The notes: generated from the sequence alone by a model not told the origin. Shown: positions 33,317 to 44,179, numbered from the stretch's first letter. The stretch is DNA of 64,000 nucleotides from Pantoea rwandensis (GCF_002095475.1 NZ_MLFR01000004.1:124001-188000), one strand, 5' to 3'. Numbers and translations are program-made.

Positions 33317-33346
33317 AAAAATGCCGTCATCATGACGGCATTTTCA
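33317..33346. terminator. bidirectional terminator between gpmB and rob
   Basis: ATGCCGTCA and TGACGGCAT form a 9-bp stem with loop TCA, with an A-run before and TTTT after, suiting both converging genes. Confidence 0.88.
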
Positions 33347-33348
33347 TA

Positions 33349-34230
33349 TCAGCGGCTCTGCTGCGGACGAATCGGAATCAGATACTCGCAACGGATTTCC
33401 GTTGGCGGCTCGCTGCGTTTCTTACCGCCGTGGGTAAAGAAGCGCTCGATATCTTGACCCTGACGGCGCACCAGACCCAGTGTTGGCATGCAGGTGCCAT
33501 ACAGCAGCAAAATGAACTCCTGCAAAGCGCTGCGCGGGCCGTTGTAAGTGAACTGTACGTAGTCACCCGCTTCCAGAATCACGCTCTGATTCGACTGCAT
33601 ACTCAGTGCCTGTTGATCGGAAGGGACCGCAGTGGTGTACAGAATCTCCTGCTCATCATCCTTCTCATGGCTGGCTCGCACCTGATGCAGACCGTACAAC
33701 ACCGGGGGTACGGTGTCGGTTTCCAACAAGAACTGTTTCCAGAAATGAATGCGCATCTCATCGCGGTAGCTAGATATTTGTTCCAGCGTGCAGGTGTAAC
33801 TCTGAGTTTGTCCGACCAACACCGTTTCCGGCAGCGTGACAAATTGGGCTTCCGGCATGTGGTGATCGTCAAGACGGATCGGCGGGCGAATGCCGAACGA
33901 ATTCCACTCCGATGAGCGACGATACCAAGCAGGCGTTTGATTAAACTGTTTTTTAAACGCGCGGGTGAAGGTCTGCTGCGAATCGAAGCGATATTGCAAA
34001 GCGATGTCGAGGATTGGGCGGCTGGTGAGGCGCAGTGCCACAGCGGCTTTCGACAGTCGACGCGCGCGGATGTAAGCACCGATGGCGTGGCTCGTCACTT
34101 CCTTGAACATACGCTGTAAGTGCCACTTGGAATAGCCCGCTTTCAACGCAACATTATCGAGTGAAAGGGGTTGGTCCAGATGGCTCTCCAGCCAGACAAG
34201 CAAATCGCGAATGATACCGGCTTGGTCCAT
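33349..34230 (-). CDS. rob: right-origin-binding transcription factor Rob
   Basis: Rob is an AraC/XylS-type activator of the MarA/SoxS regulon (drug, solvent and oxidative stress). The 293 residues (E. coli 289) start with two helix-turn-helix units (LDNVALKAGYSKWHLQRMFKE and ILDIALQYRFDSQQTFTRAFKKQF). A GyrI-like ligand domain (about 125-290) ends ECEYLIPI-like. It stands alone, divergent from creA. Confidence 0.95.
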   Translation of the reverse strand: MDQAGIIRDLLVWLESHLDQPLSLDNVALKAGYSKWHLQRMFKEVTSHAIGAYIRARRLSKAAVALRLTSRPILDIALQYRFDSQQTFTRAFKKQFNQTPAWYRRSSEWNSFGIRPPIRLDDHHMPEAQFVTLPETVLVGQTQSYTCTLEQISSYRDEMRIHFWKQFLLETDTVPPVLYGLHQVRASHEKDDEQEILYTTAVPSDQQALSMQSNQSVILEAGDYVQFTYNGPRSALQEFILLLYGTCMPTLGLVRRQGQDIERFFTHGGKKRSEPPTEIRCEYLIPIRPQQSR

Positions 34231-34424
34231 AAAACATCCTCATAACTCTCTGGTGGCGCAACTATGAAGTCGTCGAATAATAGCACGAAATGCACAAAAG
34301 CGTGGGGGCGGTTTGTCAATCGGCTGTGCTAAATCAATGCGGGTTACAACCCGTTTAGGTTTGGTTCCGGGTTCGATTGACAGTACATTACAGTTTCATC
34401 TATTCGATTGCCAATGGTAACTCA

Positions 34425-34898
34425 ATGACAATAACTCGCATTCTTATAATCACGCTTGCAACTTGTATCTTCAGCGCGGGCGTCCAGGCCGAGGAAGTTG
34501 GCTCGGTTGACACGGTATTCAAGATGTTTGGTCCCGACCATAAGATCGTGGTGGAAGCCTTCGATGACCCCGACGTAAAAAATGTAACCTGTTATATCAG
34601 CCGGGCAAAAACCGGTGGGATTAAGGGCGGATTAGGCTTGGCGGAAGACACTTCCGACGCGGCCATCTCTTGCCAGCAGGTTGGGCCTGTAGAGCTTAGC
34701 GATAAAATCTCGCAAGGCAAGGCGCAGGGTGAAGTGGTGTTCCAAAAACGCACTTCTTTGGTGTTTAAGAAGCTGCAAGTGGTGCGCTTCTTTGACCAGA
34801 AACGTCATGCTCTGGTGTATCTGAGCTATTCAGACAAAGTGGTAGATGGGTCGCCGAAGAACGCACTCAGTGCCGTGCCGATTATGCCGTGGCATTGA
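34425..34898 (+). CDS. creA: periplasmic protein CreA
   Basis: A 157-residue protein, equal to E. coli CreA, with a signal peptide ([17 protein letters not shown]) and the conserved core [33 protein letters not shown]. Its function is unknown. In E. coli it leads the creABCD operon, but creBCD do not follow here: arcA comes next, convergent. The ATG at 34425 gives a proper signal peptide; an earlier in-frame start at 34377 would spoil it. Confidence 0.93.
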   Translation: MTITRILIITLATCIFSAGVQAEEVGSVDTVFKMFGPDHKIVVEAFDDPDVKNVTCYISRAKTGGIKGGLGLAEDTSDAAISCQQVGPVELSDKISQGKAQGEVVFQKRTSLVFKKLQVVRFFDQKRHALVYLSYSDKVVDGSPKNALSAVPIMPWH

Positions 34899-34903
34899 GG
34901 CAT

Positions 34904-34930
34904 AAAAAAACGCCCTGATGGGCGTTTTTC
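34904..34930. terminator. bidirectional terminator between creA and arcA
   Basis: CGCCC and GGGCG with loop TGAT, flanked by seven A and five T; the flanking A/T extend the stem. Confidence 0.88.
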
Positions 34931-34946
34931 TTTTACTGCAGCGAAC

Positions 34947-35663
34947 TTAATCCTGCAATTCACCGCAGAAGCGGTAACCTTCGCCGTGAATGGTGGCGAT
35001 AATTTCTGGCGTGTCCGGAGTGGACTCAAAATGCTTACGGATGCGGCGGATAGTGACATCCACCGTACGGTCATGTGGCTTAAGCTCACGACCCGTCATC
35101 TTCTTAAGCAAGTCCCCACGGGTTTGGATTTTGCCCGGGTTTTCGCAGAAGTGCAGCATCGCGCGGAACTCACTGCGCGGAAGCTTGTACTGCTCGCCGT
35201 TCGGGCTGATCAGTGAGCGGCTGTTGATATCCAGCTCCCAGCCGTTAAAGCGATAGCTCTCCACTGTGCGGCGCTCTTCACTTGGCATGGCCAGATTCAT
35301 AGTACGCGACAATAAGTTGCGCGCACGGATTGTCAGCTCACGAGGATTGAACGGCTTGGTGATGTAATCATCGGCACCGATTTCCAGACCGAGGATTTTG
35401 TCCACTTCGTTATCACGACCCGTCAGGAACATAAGCGCAACGTTTGCTTGTTCACGCAATTCGCGCGCCAGCAGCAAACCGTTTTTACCTGGCAGGTTGA
35501 TGTCCATGATGACCAGGTTGACGTCATTTTCCGTCAGAACCTGGTGCATCTCGGCACCGTCGGTGGCTTCATAGACCACGTAACCTTCCGCTTCAAAAAT
35601 ACTTTTGAGGGTGTTACGCGTGACCAGTTCGTCTTCAACGATAAGAATGTGCGGGGTCTGCAT
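34947..35663 (-). CDS. arcA: aerobic respiration response regulator ArcA
   Basis: ArcA, phosphorylated by ArcB under low oxygen, represses respiratory genes. At 238 residues it has the receiver domain (phosphoacceptor Asp in [12 protein letters not shown], Lys in YITKPF) and an OmpR-type winged helix at the C-terminus ([30 protein letters not shown]). It equals the E. coli length and is nearly identical as recalled. Confidence 0.98.
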   Translation of the reverse strand: MQTPHILIVEDELVTRNTLKSIFEAEGYVVYEATDGAEMHQVLTENDVNLVIMDINLPGKNGLLLARELREQANVALMFLTGRDNEVDKILGLEIGADDYITKPFNPRELTIRARNLLSRTMNLAMPSEERRTVESYRFNGWELDINSRSLISPNGEQYKLPRSEFRAMLHFCENPGKIQTRGDLLKKMTGRELKPHDRTVDVTIRRIRKHFESTPDTPEIIATIHGEGYRFCGELQD

Positions 35664-36273
35664 GTTTCGCTACCTAAAATTTGCCAACAAATCGAAAACA
35701 GGGCGTACGGTGGCTGCTAAACCTGTTCACGCAGAACAGTGTGCCTTGTGCAACCGGTGTACGAAATAATCTTCGGAATACACCATCCATCAACGTCAAC
35801 TTCAGTGTTAGCTCAGCCAGTCAGGATGAATATTTGCGTGCCCCGTGGGTATCGGATTGGCACTTATCCTAACCGTATTAACAGCAACCTAACAGCACCA
35901 ACAACAACCGATAAGCATAAAAACAACGCTTCGTTGACTTATATCAAATGCAAGTGTAGCACGTTAACACTTTTATGAAAAACTTCTCCAGGATTGCCAG
36001 CTTAGCTCACAAAAAGCAGCATTTTTGCTACATTTTGGCTGCATATTAGTAAAACTAAAAGCTGCAGGAAATAATATTTCAATGATATGAAAAATAATAG
36101 TTTTATATTAATTAAGCATGGAAATTTAGCTTATATCTGAAAAACTTATCTACTCATAACTTTTATACGCTTTTAACATCCTTAACATCTTATTTTCTCT
36201 TTACCCTGCGGTTGGTATTTTTGTCCCTGCATGCCAACATAGGGCGAGTTGTTAACAGTTCGATGGAAAAATC
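35664..36273. other. long AT-rich non-coding region upstream of arcA
   Basis: About 610 bases separate the divergent arcA and lasT genes. The right half (about 35980-36230) is strongly AT-rich with A- and T-tracts that suggest bent DNA. Short frames exist but none resembles a known protein or has a good ribosome site. E. coli has the small yjjY gene here, and I could not recognise it. The region probably holds the arcA promoters and a long leader. Confidence 0.6.
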
Positions 36274-36963
36274 ATGCATTTCCCCCTGATCCTTGTTTCA
36301 CCTGCCCGCCCAGAAAATATCGGAGCGGCAGCCCGCGCGATGAAAACGATGGGTTTTAGTGAATTGCGCATCGTTGCCAGTGACGCCTGGCAAGATCCGG
36401 CCGCACGTCGTGTGGCGCACGGTGCTGGAGAAATCCTCGATAACGTTAAACCCTATGCCACATTGAGTGAGGCATTGGCGGACGTGGATTTCTCCGTGGC
36501 GACGACCGCACGCAGTCGCGCCAAGTTTCGCTACTACGCGACACCGACGCAGGTCGAAAGTATTTTGCAGGAGAAGCGCCAGTGGCTGAGTCGTATTGCG
36601 CTGGTATTTGGCCGTGAAGACAGTGGTTTGACCAATGAGGAGTTGGAGCAGGTGGACTTGCTCACCGGCATCCCGATGGCCAATGACTATCCTTCACTCA
36701 ATCTGGGTCAGGCTGTGATGGTCTATTGCTATCAGCTTTCGGCGTTAAACCAGGTGGCGGTTGAGCAGCATGAAGTGGCCAATGAACATCAGTTGCAGGC
36801 GCTACGTGAACGCTTCCATCAGTTATTAGTGAAGCTGGATGTCAGCGATGATGCCAAAATGGCGGACTGGATTGACCAACGTATTGGGCTGTTGGAGCAG
36901 CGCGATAGCGCCATGCTGCATCGCCTACTGCACGATGTAGAAAAAAAACTTATAGATAAATAG
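36274..36963 (+). CDS. lasT: SPOUT-class RNA methyltransferase LasT (YjtD)
   Basis: A 229-residue protein of the TrmH/TrmJ (SpoU) methyltransferase family, with the knot motifs SPARPENIGAAARAMKTMGF near the start, VFGREDSGLTNEEL (about 114-127) and SLNLGQAVMVYCYQLS. It is the usual gene between arcA and the thr operon. The RNA target is unknown. Confidence 0.92.
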   Translation: MHFPLILVSPARPENIGAAARAMKTMGFSELRIVASDAWQDPAARRVAHGAGEILDNVKPYATLSEALADVDFSVATTARSRAKFRYYATPTQVESILQEKRQWLSRIALVFGREDSGLTNEELEQVDLLTGIPMANDYPSLNLGQAVMVYCYQLSALNQVAVEQHEVANEHQLQALRERFHQLLVKLDVSDDAKMADWIDQRIGLLEQRDSAMLHRLLHDVEKKLIDK

Positions 36964-37092
36964 TCGGTGAATATCGGTTTTAATAGTGGCAGATCGGGAA
37001 ATAGGGCGATCTGTCGAACGATCCCGATATGGTTTACCCGCAGAAACCGAACTCTGCGCAGCCGCCCTCAAACCGCGGCTAAGACAAATTCG

Positions 37093-37121
37093 TTGACTTA
37101 ACGTGCGCTTTGCTTTACTTC
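37093..37121 (+). promoter_or_regulatory. probable thr operon promoter
   Basis: TTGACT at 37093-37098, identical to the E. coli thr -35, and 17 bases later the weak -10 TACTTC. It lies about 45 bases before the thrL start. Confidence 0.5.
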
Positions 37122-37165
37122 TGGAAGGCAGACGGACAAGACAAAGACAGACAGAAAAAATCTCA

Positions 37166-37237
37166 ATGCGTAATCACAGCCTGAACATCACAATTATTAT
37201 TACCACCACCATTACCACAGGTAACGGTGCGGGCTGA
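37166..37237 (+). CDS. thrL: thr operon leader peptide ThrL
   Basis: A 23-residue leader, MRNHSLNITIIITTTITTGNGAG in two readable parts: a start unlike E. coli and the shared end ITTGNGAG. It has six threonine and five isoleucine codons, so ribosome stalling reports both amino acids. The stop lies 26 bases before the attenuator stem. Confidence 0.93.
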   Translation: MRNHSLNITIIITTTITTGNGAG

Positions 37238-37257
37238 CGCATACAGGAAAAACAAAG

Positions 37258-37294
37258 AAAAAAGCCCGCACCTAAACAGTGCGGGCTTTTTTTT
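37258..37294 (+). terminator. thr operon attenuator
   Basis: AAAGCCCGCAC (37261-37271) and GTGCGGGCTTT (37279-37289) form an 11-bp stem with loop CTAAACA and eight T in all. An alternative partner, GTGCGGGCT at 37227-37235 at the end of thrL, can pair with the left arm, giving the antiterminator switch. Confidence 0.92.
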
Positions 37295-37321
37295 CGGCAA
37301 AAATTCAGGAGAGCTTCAATC

Positions 37322-39784
37322 ATGCGAGTGCTGAAATTCGGCGGAACCTCAGTAGCCAATGCGGAACGTTTTCTCCGCGTGGCAGATATTCTGGAAAGCA
37401 ACGCGCAACAGGGACAGGTTGCCACCGTGCTCTCTGCGCCAGCGAAAATCACCAATCATCTGGTGGCGATGATTGAGAAAACCATTAGCGGCCAGGACGC
37501 ACTGCCGAATATTAGCGATGCCGAACGTATTTTTGCCGACCTGCTGCAGGGACTGGCGGACGCACAACCGGGCTTCGATTACGATGGACTGAAAACCCGC
37601 ATTGAGCTGGAGTTTGCCCAGCTCAAGCAGGTACTGCACGGCATCAGCTTGCTGGGCCAGTGCCCGGATGCGGTGAATGCCGCCATTATCTGCCGTGGTG
37701 AGAAGCTCTCTATCGCCATCATGGAAGCGCTACTGCAGGCGCGCGGACATAAAGTGACGGTGATTGACCCGGTGGAGAAACTGCTGGCTGTCGGACACTA
37801 CCTCGAATCCACTGTCGATATCGGCGAATCCACCCGCCGCATCGCGGCCAGCCAGATCCCTACCGATCACATGATCCTGATGGCCGGTTTCACTGCCGGT
37901 AACGAGAAGGGAGAATTAGTGGTGCTGGGCCGTAATGGCTCCGACTACTCGGCAGCGGTGCTGGCAGCTTGCTTGCGTGCCGACTGTTGCGAGATCTGGA
38001 CTGACGTAGACGGCGTCTATACTTGTGACCCGCGTCAGGTACCGGATGCGCGACTGTTGAAGTCGATGTCCTACCAGGAAGCGATGGAGCTCTCTTACTT
38101 CGGCGCAAAAGTGCTGCATCCTCGCACGATCGCGCCGATTGCCCAGTTCCAAATTCCTTGCCTGATCAAAAATACCGCCAACCCGCAAGCGCCTGGCACC
38201 TTAATCGGTGGTGAAGGCGAGTTGGATGAGAACCCGGTGAAAGGCATCACCAACCTGAATAACATGGCGATGTTTAACGTCTCTGGCCCTGGCATGAAAG
38301 GCATGGTCGGCATGGCGGCGCGCGTGTTTGCGGCGATGTCACGTACCGGTATCTCTGTGGTGCTGATCACCCAATCCTCCTCTGAATACAGCATCAGCTT
38401 CTGCGTACCGCAGAGCGAGCAGGCGCGTGCGCGCCGCGTATTAGAAGAAGAGTTCTATCTGGAGTTGAAAGATGGCCTGCTGGATCCGCTCGATGTACTG
38501 GAGCAGTTGGCCGTGATCTCGGTGGTCGGCGATGGTATGCGCACCTTGCGCGGCATCTCGGCCAAATTCTTTTCCGCGCTGGCTCGCGCCAACATCAACA
38601 TCGTCGCGATTGCGCAGGGCTCCTCTGAGCGCTCCATCTCGGTGGTGGTAAGCAATGATGAAGTCACCACTGGCGTTCGCGTGGTGCATCAAATGTTGTT
38701 CGCCACCGACCAGGTCATCGAAGTGTTTGTGGTGGGTGTGGGCGGTGTCGGCGCGGCGTTGCTGGAGCAGCTGCATCGTCAGCAGGCGTGGCTGAAAGAG
38801 AAACATATCGACCTGCGCGTGTGCGGCATCGCCAATTCGCGCGCGCTGTTAACCAACGTGCACGGCATCGATCTCAGCAACTGGAAAGGCGCACTGAGCG
38901 AAGCCAAAGAGCCGTTCAATCTTGGTCGTCTGATGCGTCTGGTGAAGGAGTATCACCTGTTGAACCCGGTGATTGTGGACTGTACCTCAAGCCAGGCGGT
39001 GGCCGATCAGTATGCTGACTTCCTTGCTGAAGGTTTCCACGTGGTGACGCCTAACAAGAAGGCCAACACCTCATCCTGGAACTATTACCAGCAGATGCGT
39101 GCGGCAGCCGCCAAGTCGCGCCGCAAGTTCCTGTACGACACCAACGTCGGTGCCGGTTTGCCAGTGATCGAAAACCTGCAAAACCTGATGAACGCCGGTG
39201 ATGAGCTGATCAAATTCTCCGGTATCCTTTCAGGTTCTCTCTCCTTTATCTTTGGCAAACTGGATGAAGGTGTCTCGCTGTCAGAAGCGACCAAAATGGC
39301 GCGTGAGATGGGCTTTACCGAGCCAGACCCGCGTGACGACCTGTCAGGCACTGATGTGGCGCGTAAGCTGTTGATTTTGGCGCGTGAAGCGGGCCATCAG
39401 TTGGAGCTGAGCGATATCGAGATCGAGCCACTGCTGCCGGCTGAGCTGACCGACATCGCTGACGTTGAACAATTTATGGCGCGTCTGCCGGAACTGGATG
39501 ATGCCTTTGCCGCCCGCGTTGCGAAAGCACGTGATGAAGGTAAAGTGTTACGCTTCGTCGGCGCCATTGAAGAAGGCGGCGTTTGCAAAGTGAAAATTGA
39601 TGCGGTGGACGGCAACGATCCGCTGTACAAAGTGAAGAACGGCGAGAACGCGCTGGCGTTTTACAGCCGCTATTATCAGCCGATCCCGCTGGTTCTGCGT
39701 GGATACGGTGCAGGGAATGATGTCACAGCGGCCGGCGTCTTCGCCGATCTGCTGCGTACACTGTCGTGGAAGTTGGGAGTTTGA
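37322..39784 (+). CDS. thrA: bifunctional aspartokinase I / homoserine dehydrogenase I
   Basis: ThrA catalyses the first and third steps from aspartate to threonine. The 820 residues equal the E. coli enzyme. The aspartokinase domain (about 1-250) starts [18 protein letters not shown]. Paired ACT domains (about 320-460) give threonine feedback. The homoserine dehydrogenase domain (about 465-820) has the Rossmann motif [14 protein letters not shown] and [19 protein letters not shown]. Its stop overlaps an ATG ahead of thrB. Confidence 0.98.
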   Translation: MRVLKFGGTSVANAERFLRVADILESNAQQGQVATVLSAPAKITNHLVAMIEKTISGQDALPNISDAERIFADLLQGLADAQPGFDYDGLKTRIELEFAQLKQVLHGISLLGQCPDAVNAAIICRGEKLSIAIMEALLQARGHKVTVIDPVEKLLAVGHYLESTVDIGESTRRIAASQIPTDHMILMAGFTAGNEKGELVVLGRNGSDYSAAVLAACLRADCCEIWTDVDGVYTCDPRQVPDARLLKSMSYQEAMELSYFGAKVLHPRTIAPIAQFQIPCLIKNTANPQAPGTLIGGEGELDENPVKGITNLNNMAMFNVSGPGMKGMVGMAARVFAAMSRTGISVVLITQSSSEYSISFCVPQSEQARARRVLEEEFYLELKDGLLDPLDVLEQLAVISVVGDGMRTLRGISAKFFSALARANINIVAIAQGSSERSISVVVSNDEVTTGVRVVHQMLFATDQVIEVFVVGVGGVGAALLEQLHRQQAWLKEKHIDLRVCGIANSRALLTNVHGIDLSNWKGALSEAKEPFNLGRLMRLVKEYHLLNPVIVDCTSSQAVADQYADFLAEGFHVVTPNKKANTSSWNYYQQMRAAAAKSRRKFLYDTNVGAGLPVIENLQNLMNAGDELIKFSGILSGSLSFIFGKLDEGVSLSEATKMAREMGFTEPDPRDDLSGTDVARKLLILAREAGHQLELSDIEIEPLLPAELTDIADVEQFMARLPELDDAFAARVAKARDEGKVLRFVGAIEEGGVCKVKIDAVDGNDPLYKVKNGENALAFYSRYYQPIPLVLRGYGAGNDVTAAGVFADLLRTLSWKLGV

Positions 39785-39786
39785 TG

Positions 39787-40716
39787 ATGGTAAAAATTTA
39801 TGCACCGGCCTCGATTGGTAACGTCAGCGTCGGCTTTGATGTGCTGGGCGCGGCGGTTTCGCCGGTGGATGGCACCCTGCTGGGTGACTGCGTATCCGTG
39901 GAAGCGGCAGACAGCTTCAGCCTGGTGAATACCGGGCGCTTCGTCAGCAAGCTGCCGACCAATCCGCAAGAGAACATTGTTTATCAGTGCTGGGAACGTT
40001 TCTGCCAGGCGATTGGTAAAGAAGTGCCTGTCGCTATGACGCTGGAAAAGAACATGCCGATTGGTTCAGGCTTGGGTTCCAGCGCCTGTTCAGTGGTCGC
40101 GGGTTTGATGGCGATGAACGAGTTCTGCGGCAAGCCCTTAAATGATACTGAACTGCTGGCACTGATGGGCGAGCTGGAAGGGCGAATCTCTGGCAGCGTG
40201 CACTATGACAACGTTGCGCCTTGCTTCCTCGGCGGTGTACAGCTGATGATTGAAGAGAACGGTATCATCTCACAGGATGTGCCGTGCTTTGACGACTGGC
40301 TGTGGGTGATGGCCTACCCAGGCATTAAAGTCTCAACTGCTGAAGCACGCGCGATTCTGCCTGCGCAGTACCGCAAAGAGGATGCCATCAAACATGGTCG
40401 CCTGTTAGCGGGCTTTATTCACGCCTGCCATACCCGTCAGCCGCTGCTGGCAGCTAAACTGATGCAGGACGTGATTGCAGAACCTTACCGCACCAAGCTG
40501 CTGCCGGGCTTCGCCGAAGCGCGCCAGGCGGCTGCCGATATCGGCGCGTTGGCTTGTGGTATTTCGGGCTCCGGTCCGACACTTTTCGCCGTTTGCAACG
40601 AGATGGCAACGGCACAGCGGATGGCAGACTGGCTGAGCCAGCACTATCTGCAGAACGATGAAGGCTTCGTCCATATCTGCCGTCTTGATACGGCTGGCGC
40701 ACGTAACTTGGGATAA
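39787..40716 (+). CDS. thrB: homoserine kinase
   Basis: ThrB phosphorylates homoserine. The 309 residues (E. coli 310) belong to the GHMP kinases, with the ATP loop [20 protein letters not shown] near residue 85 and [11 protein letters not shown] near 255. The thrA stop overlaps two consecutive ATG codons (39784, 39787). The second matches the family start MVKIYAPAS and is used here. Confidence 0.97.
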   Translation: MVKIYAPASIGNVSVGFDVLGAAVSPVDGTLLGDCVSVEAADSFSLVNTGRFVSKLPTNPQENIVYQCWERFCQAIGKEVPVAMTLEKNMPIGSGLGSSACSVVAGLMAMNEFCGKPLNDTELLALMGELEGRISGSVHYDNVAPCFLGGVQLMIEENGIISQDVPCFDDWLWVMAYPGIKVSTAEARAILPAQYRKEDAIKHGRLLAGFIHACHTRQPLLAAKLMQDVIAEPYRTKLLPGFAEARQAAADIGALACGISGSGPTLFAVCNEMATAQRMADWLSQHYLQNDEGFVHICRLDTAGARNLG

Positions 40717-40719
40717 CGC

Positions 40720-42003
40720 ATGAAACTCTACAACCTTAAGGATCACAACGAGCAGGTTAGTTTTGCTCAGGCCGTTAAACAGGGCCTCGGCTCGCAGCAA
40801 GGGCTGTTCTTCCCGCTCGAACTGCCGGAATTTGAACTGACCGACATCGATGCGATGCTGGAGATGGATTTCGTCAGCCGCAGCAGCAAAATTCTCTCTG
40901 CTTACATTGGCGATGAGATTGCCGCGCACCAGCTGGCTGAGCGCGTGAAAAACGCCTTTGCCTTCCCAGCGCCAGTGGCGAAAGTCAGTGACGATGTGGC
41001 GTGTCTTGAACTATTCCACGGCCCAACGCTGGCGTTCAAAGACTTCGGCGGCCGTTTTATGGCGCAGATGCTCTCTTATGTTTCGGGTGCTGATGAGCAA
41101 ATCACCATTCTGACCGCAACCTCAGGCGACACCGGTGCCGCTGTGGCGCATGCCTTCTACGGCATGGAAAACGTGCGTGTGGTGATTCTGTATCCGCAGG
41201 GCAAAATCAGCCCGTTGCAGGAAAAGCTGTTCTGTACGCTGGGCGGCAACATTGAAACCATCGCGGTGGAAGGCGACTTCGACGCCTGCCAGGCACTGGT
41301 GAAGCAGGCGTTTGATGATGAAGAGCTGAAGAAGGCGATTGGCCTGAACTCGGCTAACTCGATCAACATCAGCCGTTTACTGGCGCAGATTTGCTACTAC
41401 TTCGAAGCGGTAGCGCAACTGCCGCAAGAGAAGCGTAACCAGTTGGTGGTTTCCGTACCAAGCGGTAACTTCGGCGACCTGACCGCAGGTTTACTGGCTA
41501 AATCACTCGGTTTGCCGATCAAGCGTTTCATTGCGGCAACTAACGCCAACGACACCGTGCCACGTTTCTTGGGCAACGGCGAATGGCAGCCAAATGCCAC
41601 TGTGGCAACCTTGTCGAATGCGATGGATGTTAGCCAGCCAAACAACTGGCCGCGCGTAGAAGAGTTGTTCCGCCGCAAAACCTGGCGCCTGACCGATCTG
41701 GCTTACGGTGCGGTATCGGATGAAACCACTAAATCTACCATGCGCGAGCTGGCAGAGATTGGCTACATTTCAGAGCCGCATGCGGCGATTGCTTACCGTC
41801 TGCTGCGCGATAACTTGCAGGAAGGCGAATATGGCCTGTTCCTTGGCACCGCGCATCCTGCCAAGTTCAAAGAGAGCGTGGATGAGATTCTGGGTCAGGA
41901 ACTGCCGCTGCCACCAGAACTGGCAGAGCGCGCTGAGCTGCCGCTGTTGTCGCACAATCAGAAAGCCGATTTTGCTGAACTGCGTAAGTTTTTGCTGAAA
42001 TAA
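40720..42003 (+). CDS. thrC: threonine synthase
   Basis: ThrC converts O-phosphohomoserine to threonine with pyridoxal phosphate. The 427 residues (E. coli 428) start MKLYNLKDHNEQVSFAQA. The PLP lysine lies in GPTLAFKDFGGRFMAQ (about residue 107), and the phosphate-binding loop is ATSGDTGAAVAHAF. It follows thrB by 3 bases and ends the thr operon. Confidence 0.98.
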   Translation: MKLYNLKDHNEQVSFAQAVKQGLGSQQGLFFPLELPEFELTDIDAMLEMDFVSRSSKILSAYIGDEIAAHQLAERVKNAFAFPAPVAKVSDDVACLELFHGPTLAFKDFGGRFMAQMLSYVSGADEQITILTATSGDTGAAVAHAFYGMENVRVVILYPQGKISPLQEKLFCTLGGNIETIAVEGDFDACQALVKQAFDDEELKKAIGLNSANSINISRLLAQICYYFEAVAQLPQEKRNQLVVSVPSGNFGDLTAGLLAKSLGLPIKRFIAATNANDTVPRFLGNGEWQPNATVATLSNAMDVSQPNNWPRVEELFRRKTWRLTDLAYGAVSDETTKSTMRELAEIGYISEPHAAIAYRLLRDNLQEGEYGLFLGTAHPAKFKESVDEILGQELPLPPELAERAELPLLSHNQKADFAELRKFLLK

Positions 42004-42010
42004 AAATAGA

Positions 42011-42031
42011 TTGGCTGGCATCTCCAGCCAA
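42011..42031 (+). terminator. hairpin after thrC
   Basis: TTGGCTGG / CCAGCCAA with loop CATCT, 8 perfect pairs directly after the thrC stop. There is no T-run, so termination strength is uncertain. Confidence 0.5.
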
Positions 42032-42040
42032 TGCTCTCAT

Positions 42041-42102
42041 GTGGCGGTGCGATTTATCGCGCGTTTTGCTAAGGCAGAAGCGCGATGGATCGCGCAGCTA
42101 CA
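42041..42102. repeat. palindromic intergenic repeat, GTGGCGGTGCGATTTATCGC type
   Basis: Third copy of the family at 7099 and 17435. The left end GTGGCGGTGCGATTTATCGC and right end GCGCGATGGATCGCGCAGCTAC are both recognisable, with a shorter middle. It lies between convergent thrC and yaaA. Confidence 0.75.
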
Positions 42103-42115
42103 GATTTCGTTAACC

Positions 42116-42889
42116 TTATTGCTCGCGGCGCTTAAACACCAACTCGTTACCCTTGCTCTCGTCAGCCGCAAAGAAGTAGCCATCCACATCAAACTGTTTC
42201 AGTTGCTCTGGCTTGCTTAGGCGGTTCTGAATCACATAGCGACTCATTAATCCCCGCGCTTTCTTAGCATAGAAACTGATCACCTTAAATTTGCCGTTCT
42301 TTTCATCGAGGAATACTGGCTTGATCAACTCACCGTTCAGCTGCTTCGGCTTAATCGCTTTGAAGTACTCATCGGACGCGAGGTTGATCAGTACCTCATC
42401 GCCTTGCTCGGCCATCGCCTCATTCAGCTTCTGCGTCAGTAAATCGCCCCAGAAACCGTAAAGATCTTTCGCCGCTGGATTGGTCAGCTTGATGCCCATT
42501 TCCAGACGGTAAGGCTGCATCAAATCCAGCGGACGCAGCACGCCGTATAAACCTGACAGCATGCGCAGGTGCTGTTGGGCAAAATCGAAATCCGCTTCAC
42601 TGAAGGTTTCGGCCTGTAAGCCGGTATAAACATCGCCTTTAAAGGCCAGAATCGCCTGACGTGCATTATCCAGCGTGAAGGGCGGCTGCCATTGGTTAAA
42701 ACGCTCAGCGTTCAGGTGGGCAAGTTTGTCGCTAATGCTCATCAGCGAACCAATCTGCGCCGGTGAGAGATCGCGCGCAACATCGATAAGCTGTTGTGAC
42801 TTTTCTAACAGAGTTGACTGCGTAAAGCGCTGTGTCGCCAGCGGGCTTTCAAAATCCAGTGTCTTCGCTGGCGAGATAACCATCAGCAT
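42116..42889 (-). CDS. yaaA: peroxide stress protein YaaA
   Basis: A 257-residue DUF328 protein, equal in size to E. coli YaaA, which lowers free intracellular iron during peroxide stress. It starts [17 protein letters not shown], with the conserved DNA-binding-fold stretches [17 protein letters not shown] and [23 protein letters not shown]. The ATG at 42889 is the only sensible start. Confidence 0.95.
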   Translation of the reverse strand: MLMVISPAKTLDFESPLATQRFTQSTLLEKSQQLIDVARDLSPAQIGSLMSISDKLAHLNAERFNQWQPPFTLDNARQAILAFKGDVYTGLQAETFSEADFDFAQQHLRMLSGLYGVLRPLDLMQPYRLEMGIKLTNPAAKDLYGFWGDLLTQKLNEAMAEQGDEVLINLASDEYFKAIKPKQLNGELIKPVFLDEKNGKFKVISFYAKKARGLMSRYVIQNRLSKPEQLKQFDVDGYFFAADESKGNELVFKRREQ

Positions 42890-43102
42890 CGTGTTTGTCC
42901 TTGTTGACCCGCCTGTTTACAGGGGAATAGTGGGAATTAAGCTGCGACGAGTGTAGCAAAAAAGCTGTGCGGATCGGCAAATCGCTCCCATTTGTTGACG
43001 CTATCGTAATGGGGCACTTCGTGATGTTGCGCACGGACTCGTGCGTGATATTATCGCAACAGCCTTTTACACCCTGACAGTCAACCTAAGAGAAAGAGAA
43101 CC

Positions 43103-44056
43103 ATGACGGACAAACTTACTTCCTTGCGTCAGCTGACTACTGTGGTCGCCGACACCGGTGATATCGCGGCCATGAAGCTTTACCAGCCGCAAGATGCGAC
43201 CACCAACCCTTCTTTGATCCTCAACGCCGCTCAAATCCCTGAATACCGCAAACTGATTGACGAAGCCATTACATGGGCACGTCAGCAGAGCAGCAACAAA
43301 GAAGAGCAGCTGGCACTGGTTTCTGACAAGCTGGCCGTCAACATTGGTCTGGAAATTCTGAAACTGATCCCAGGCCGCATCTCCACCGAAGTTGACGCAC
43401 GTCTCTCTTACGACACCGAAGCGAGCATCGCTAAGGCACGTAGCCTGATCAAACTGTACAACGATGCGGGCATCAGCAACGACCGTATTCTGATCAAACT
43501 GGCTTCAACCTGGCAGGGTATCCGTGCTGCTGAGCAGCTGGAAAAAGAAGGCATCAACTGTAACCTGACTCTGCTGTTCTCCTTCGCGCAGGCACGTGCT
43601 TGTGCTGAAGCGGGCGTGTTCCTGATCTCGCCATTCGTGGGCCGTATCCTCGACTGGTACAAGCAGAACACCGATAAGAAAGAGTACGCGGCACACGAAG
43701 ATCCAGGCGTGGTGTCTGTGGCGGAAATCTACAATTATTACAAACAGCACGGTTATGAAACTGTAGTAATGGGTGCGAGCTTCCGTAACGTCGGCGAAAT
43801 CATTGAGCTGGCTGGTTGTGACCGTCTGACCATCTCTCCAAACCTGCTGAAAGAGCTGGCTGAAAGCGAAGGTGCGGTTGAGCGTAAGCTGAGCTACACC
43901 GGTGAAGTGAAAGCGCGTCCTGCGAAAATGACCGAAGCTGAGTTCTTCTGGCAGCACAACCAGGACCCTATGGCCGTGACCAAACTGGCTGAAGGTATCC
44001 GCAATTTTGCCATCGATCAGGGCAAACTTGAGAAGATGATCGCCGAACTGCTGTAA
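43103..44056 (+). CDS. talB: transaldolase B
   Basis: Transaldolase of the pentose phosphate pathway. The 317 residues equal E. coli TalB. The Schiff-base lysine lies in [16 protein letters not shown] (about residue 132), with the signature [10 protein letters not shown] near 35. A GAGAAAGAG site precedes the ATG. A strong terminator follows. Confidence 0.98.
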   Translation: MTDKLTSLRQLTTVVADTGDIAAMKLYQPQDATTNPSLILNAAQIPEYRKLIDEAITWARQQSSNKEEQLALVSDKLAVNIGLEILKLIPGRISTEVDARLSYDTEASIAKARSLIKLYNDAGISNDRILIKLASTWQGIRAAEQLEKEGINCNLTLLFSFAQARACAEAGVFLISPFVGRILDWYKQNTDKKEYAAHEDPGVVSVAEIYNYYKQHGYETVVMGASFRNVGEIIELAGCDRLTISPNLLKELAESEGAVERKLSYTGEVKARPAKMTEAEFFWQHNQDPMAVTKLAEGIRNFAIDQGKLEKMIAELL

Positions 44057-44064
44057 GGTGATTG

Positions 44065-44093
44065 ACCGTGGCGGCAGCTGTCGCCACGGTTTT
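44065..44093 (+). terminator. terminator of talB
   Basis: ACCGTGGCG / CGCCACGGT, nine perfect pairs, then TTT. Confidence 0.8.
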
Positions 44094-44179
44094 ACGCTTT
44101 TCCCTCGACTCCGCTTTGTATTATCCTCTTTGCATCCCCCTTAATTTGCCGCCTTGCGGTCAACCACAGCGATAACTCA

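Noticed and set aside
34340..34380. tRNA-like stretch with GGTTCGATT before creA
   Set aside because: The flanking bases form no acceptor, D or anticodon stem; only the T-loop-like string matches.
35681..35978. Small frames upstream of arcA as a yjjY counterpart
   Set aside because: Neither peptide resembles YjjY as recalled beyond a chance SINVN string, and neither has a ribosome site.
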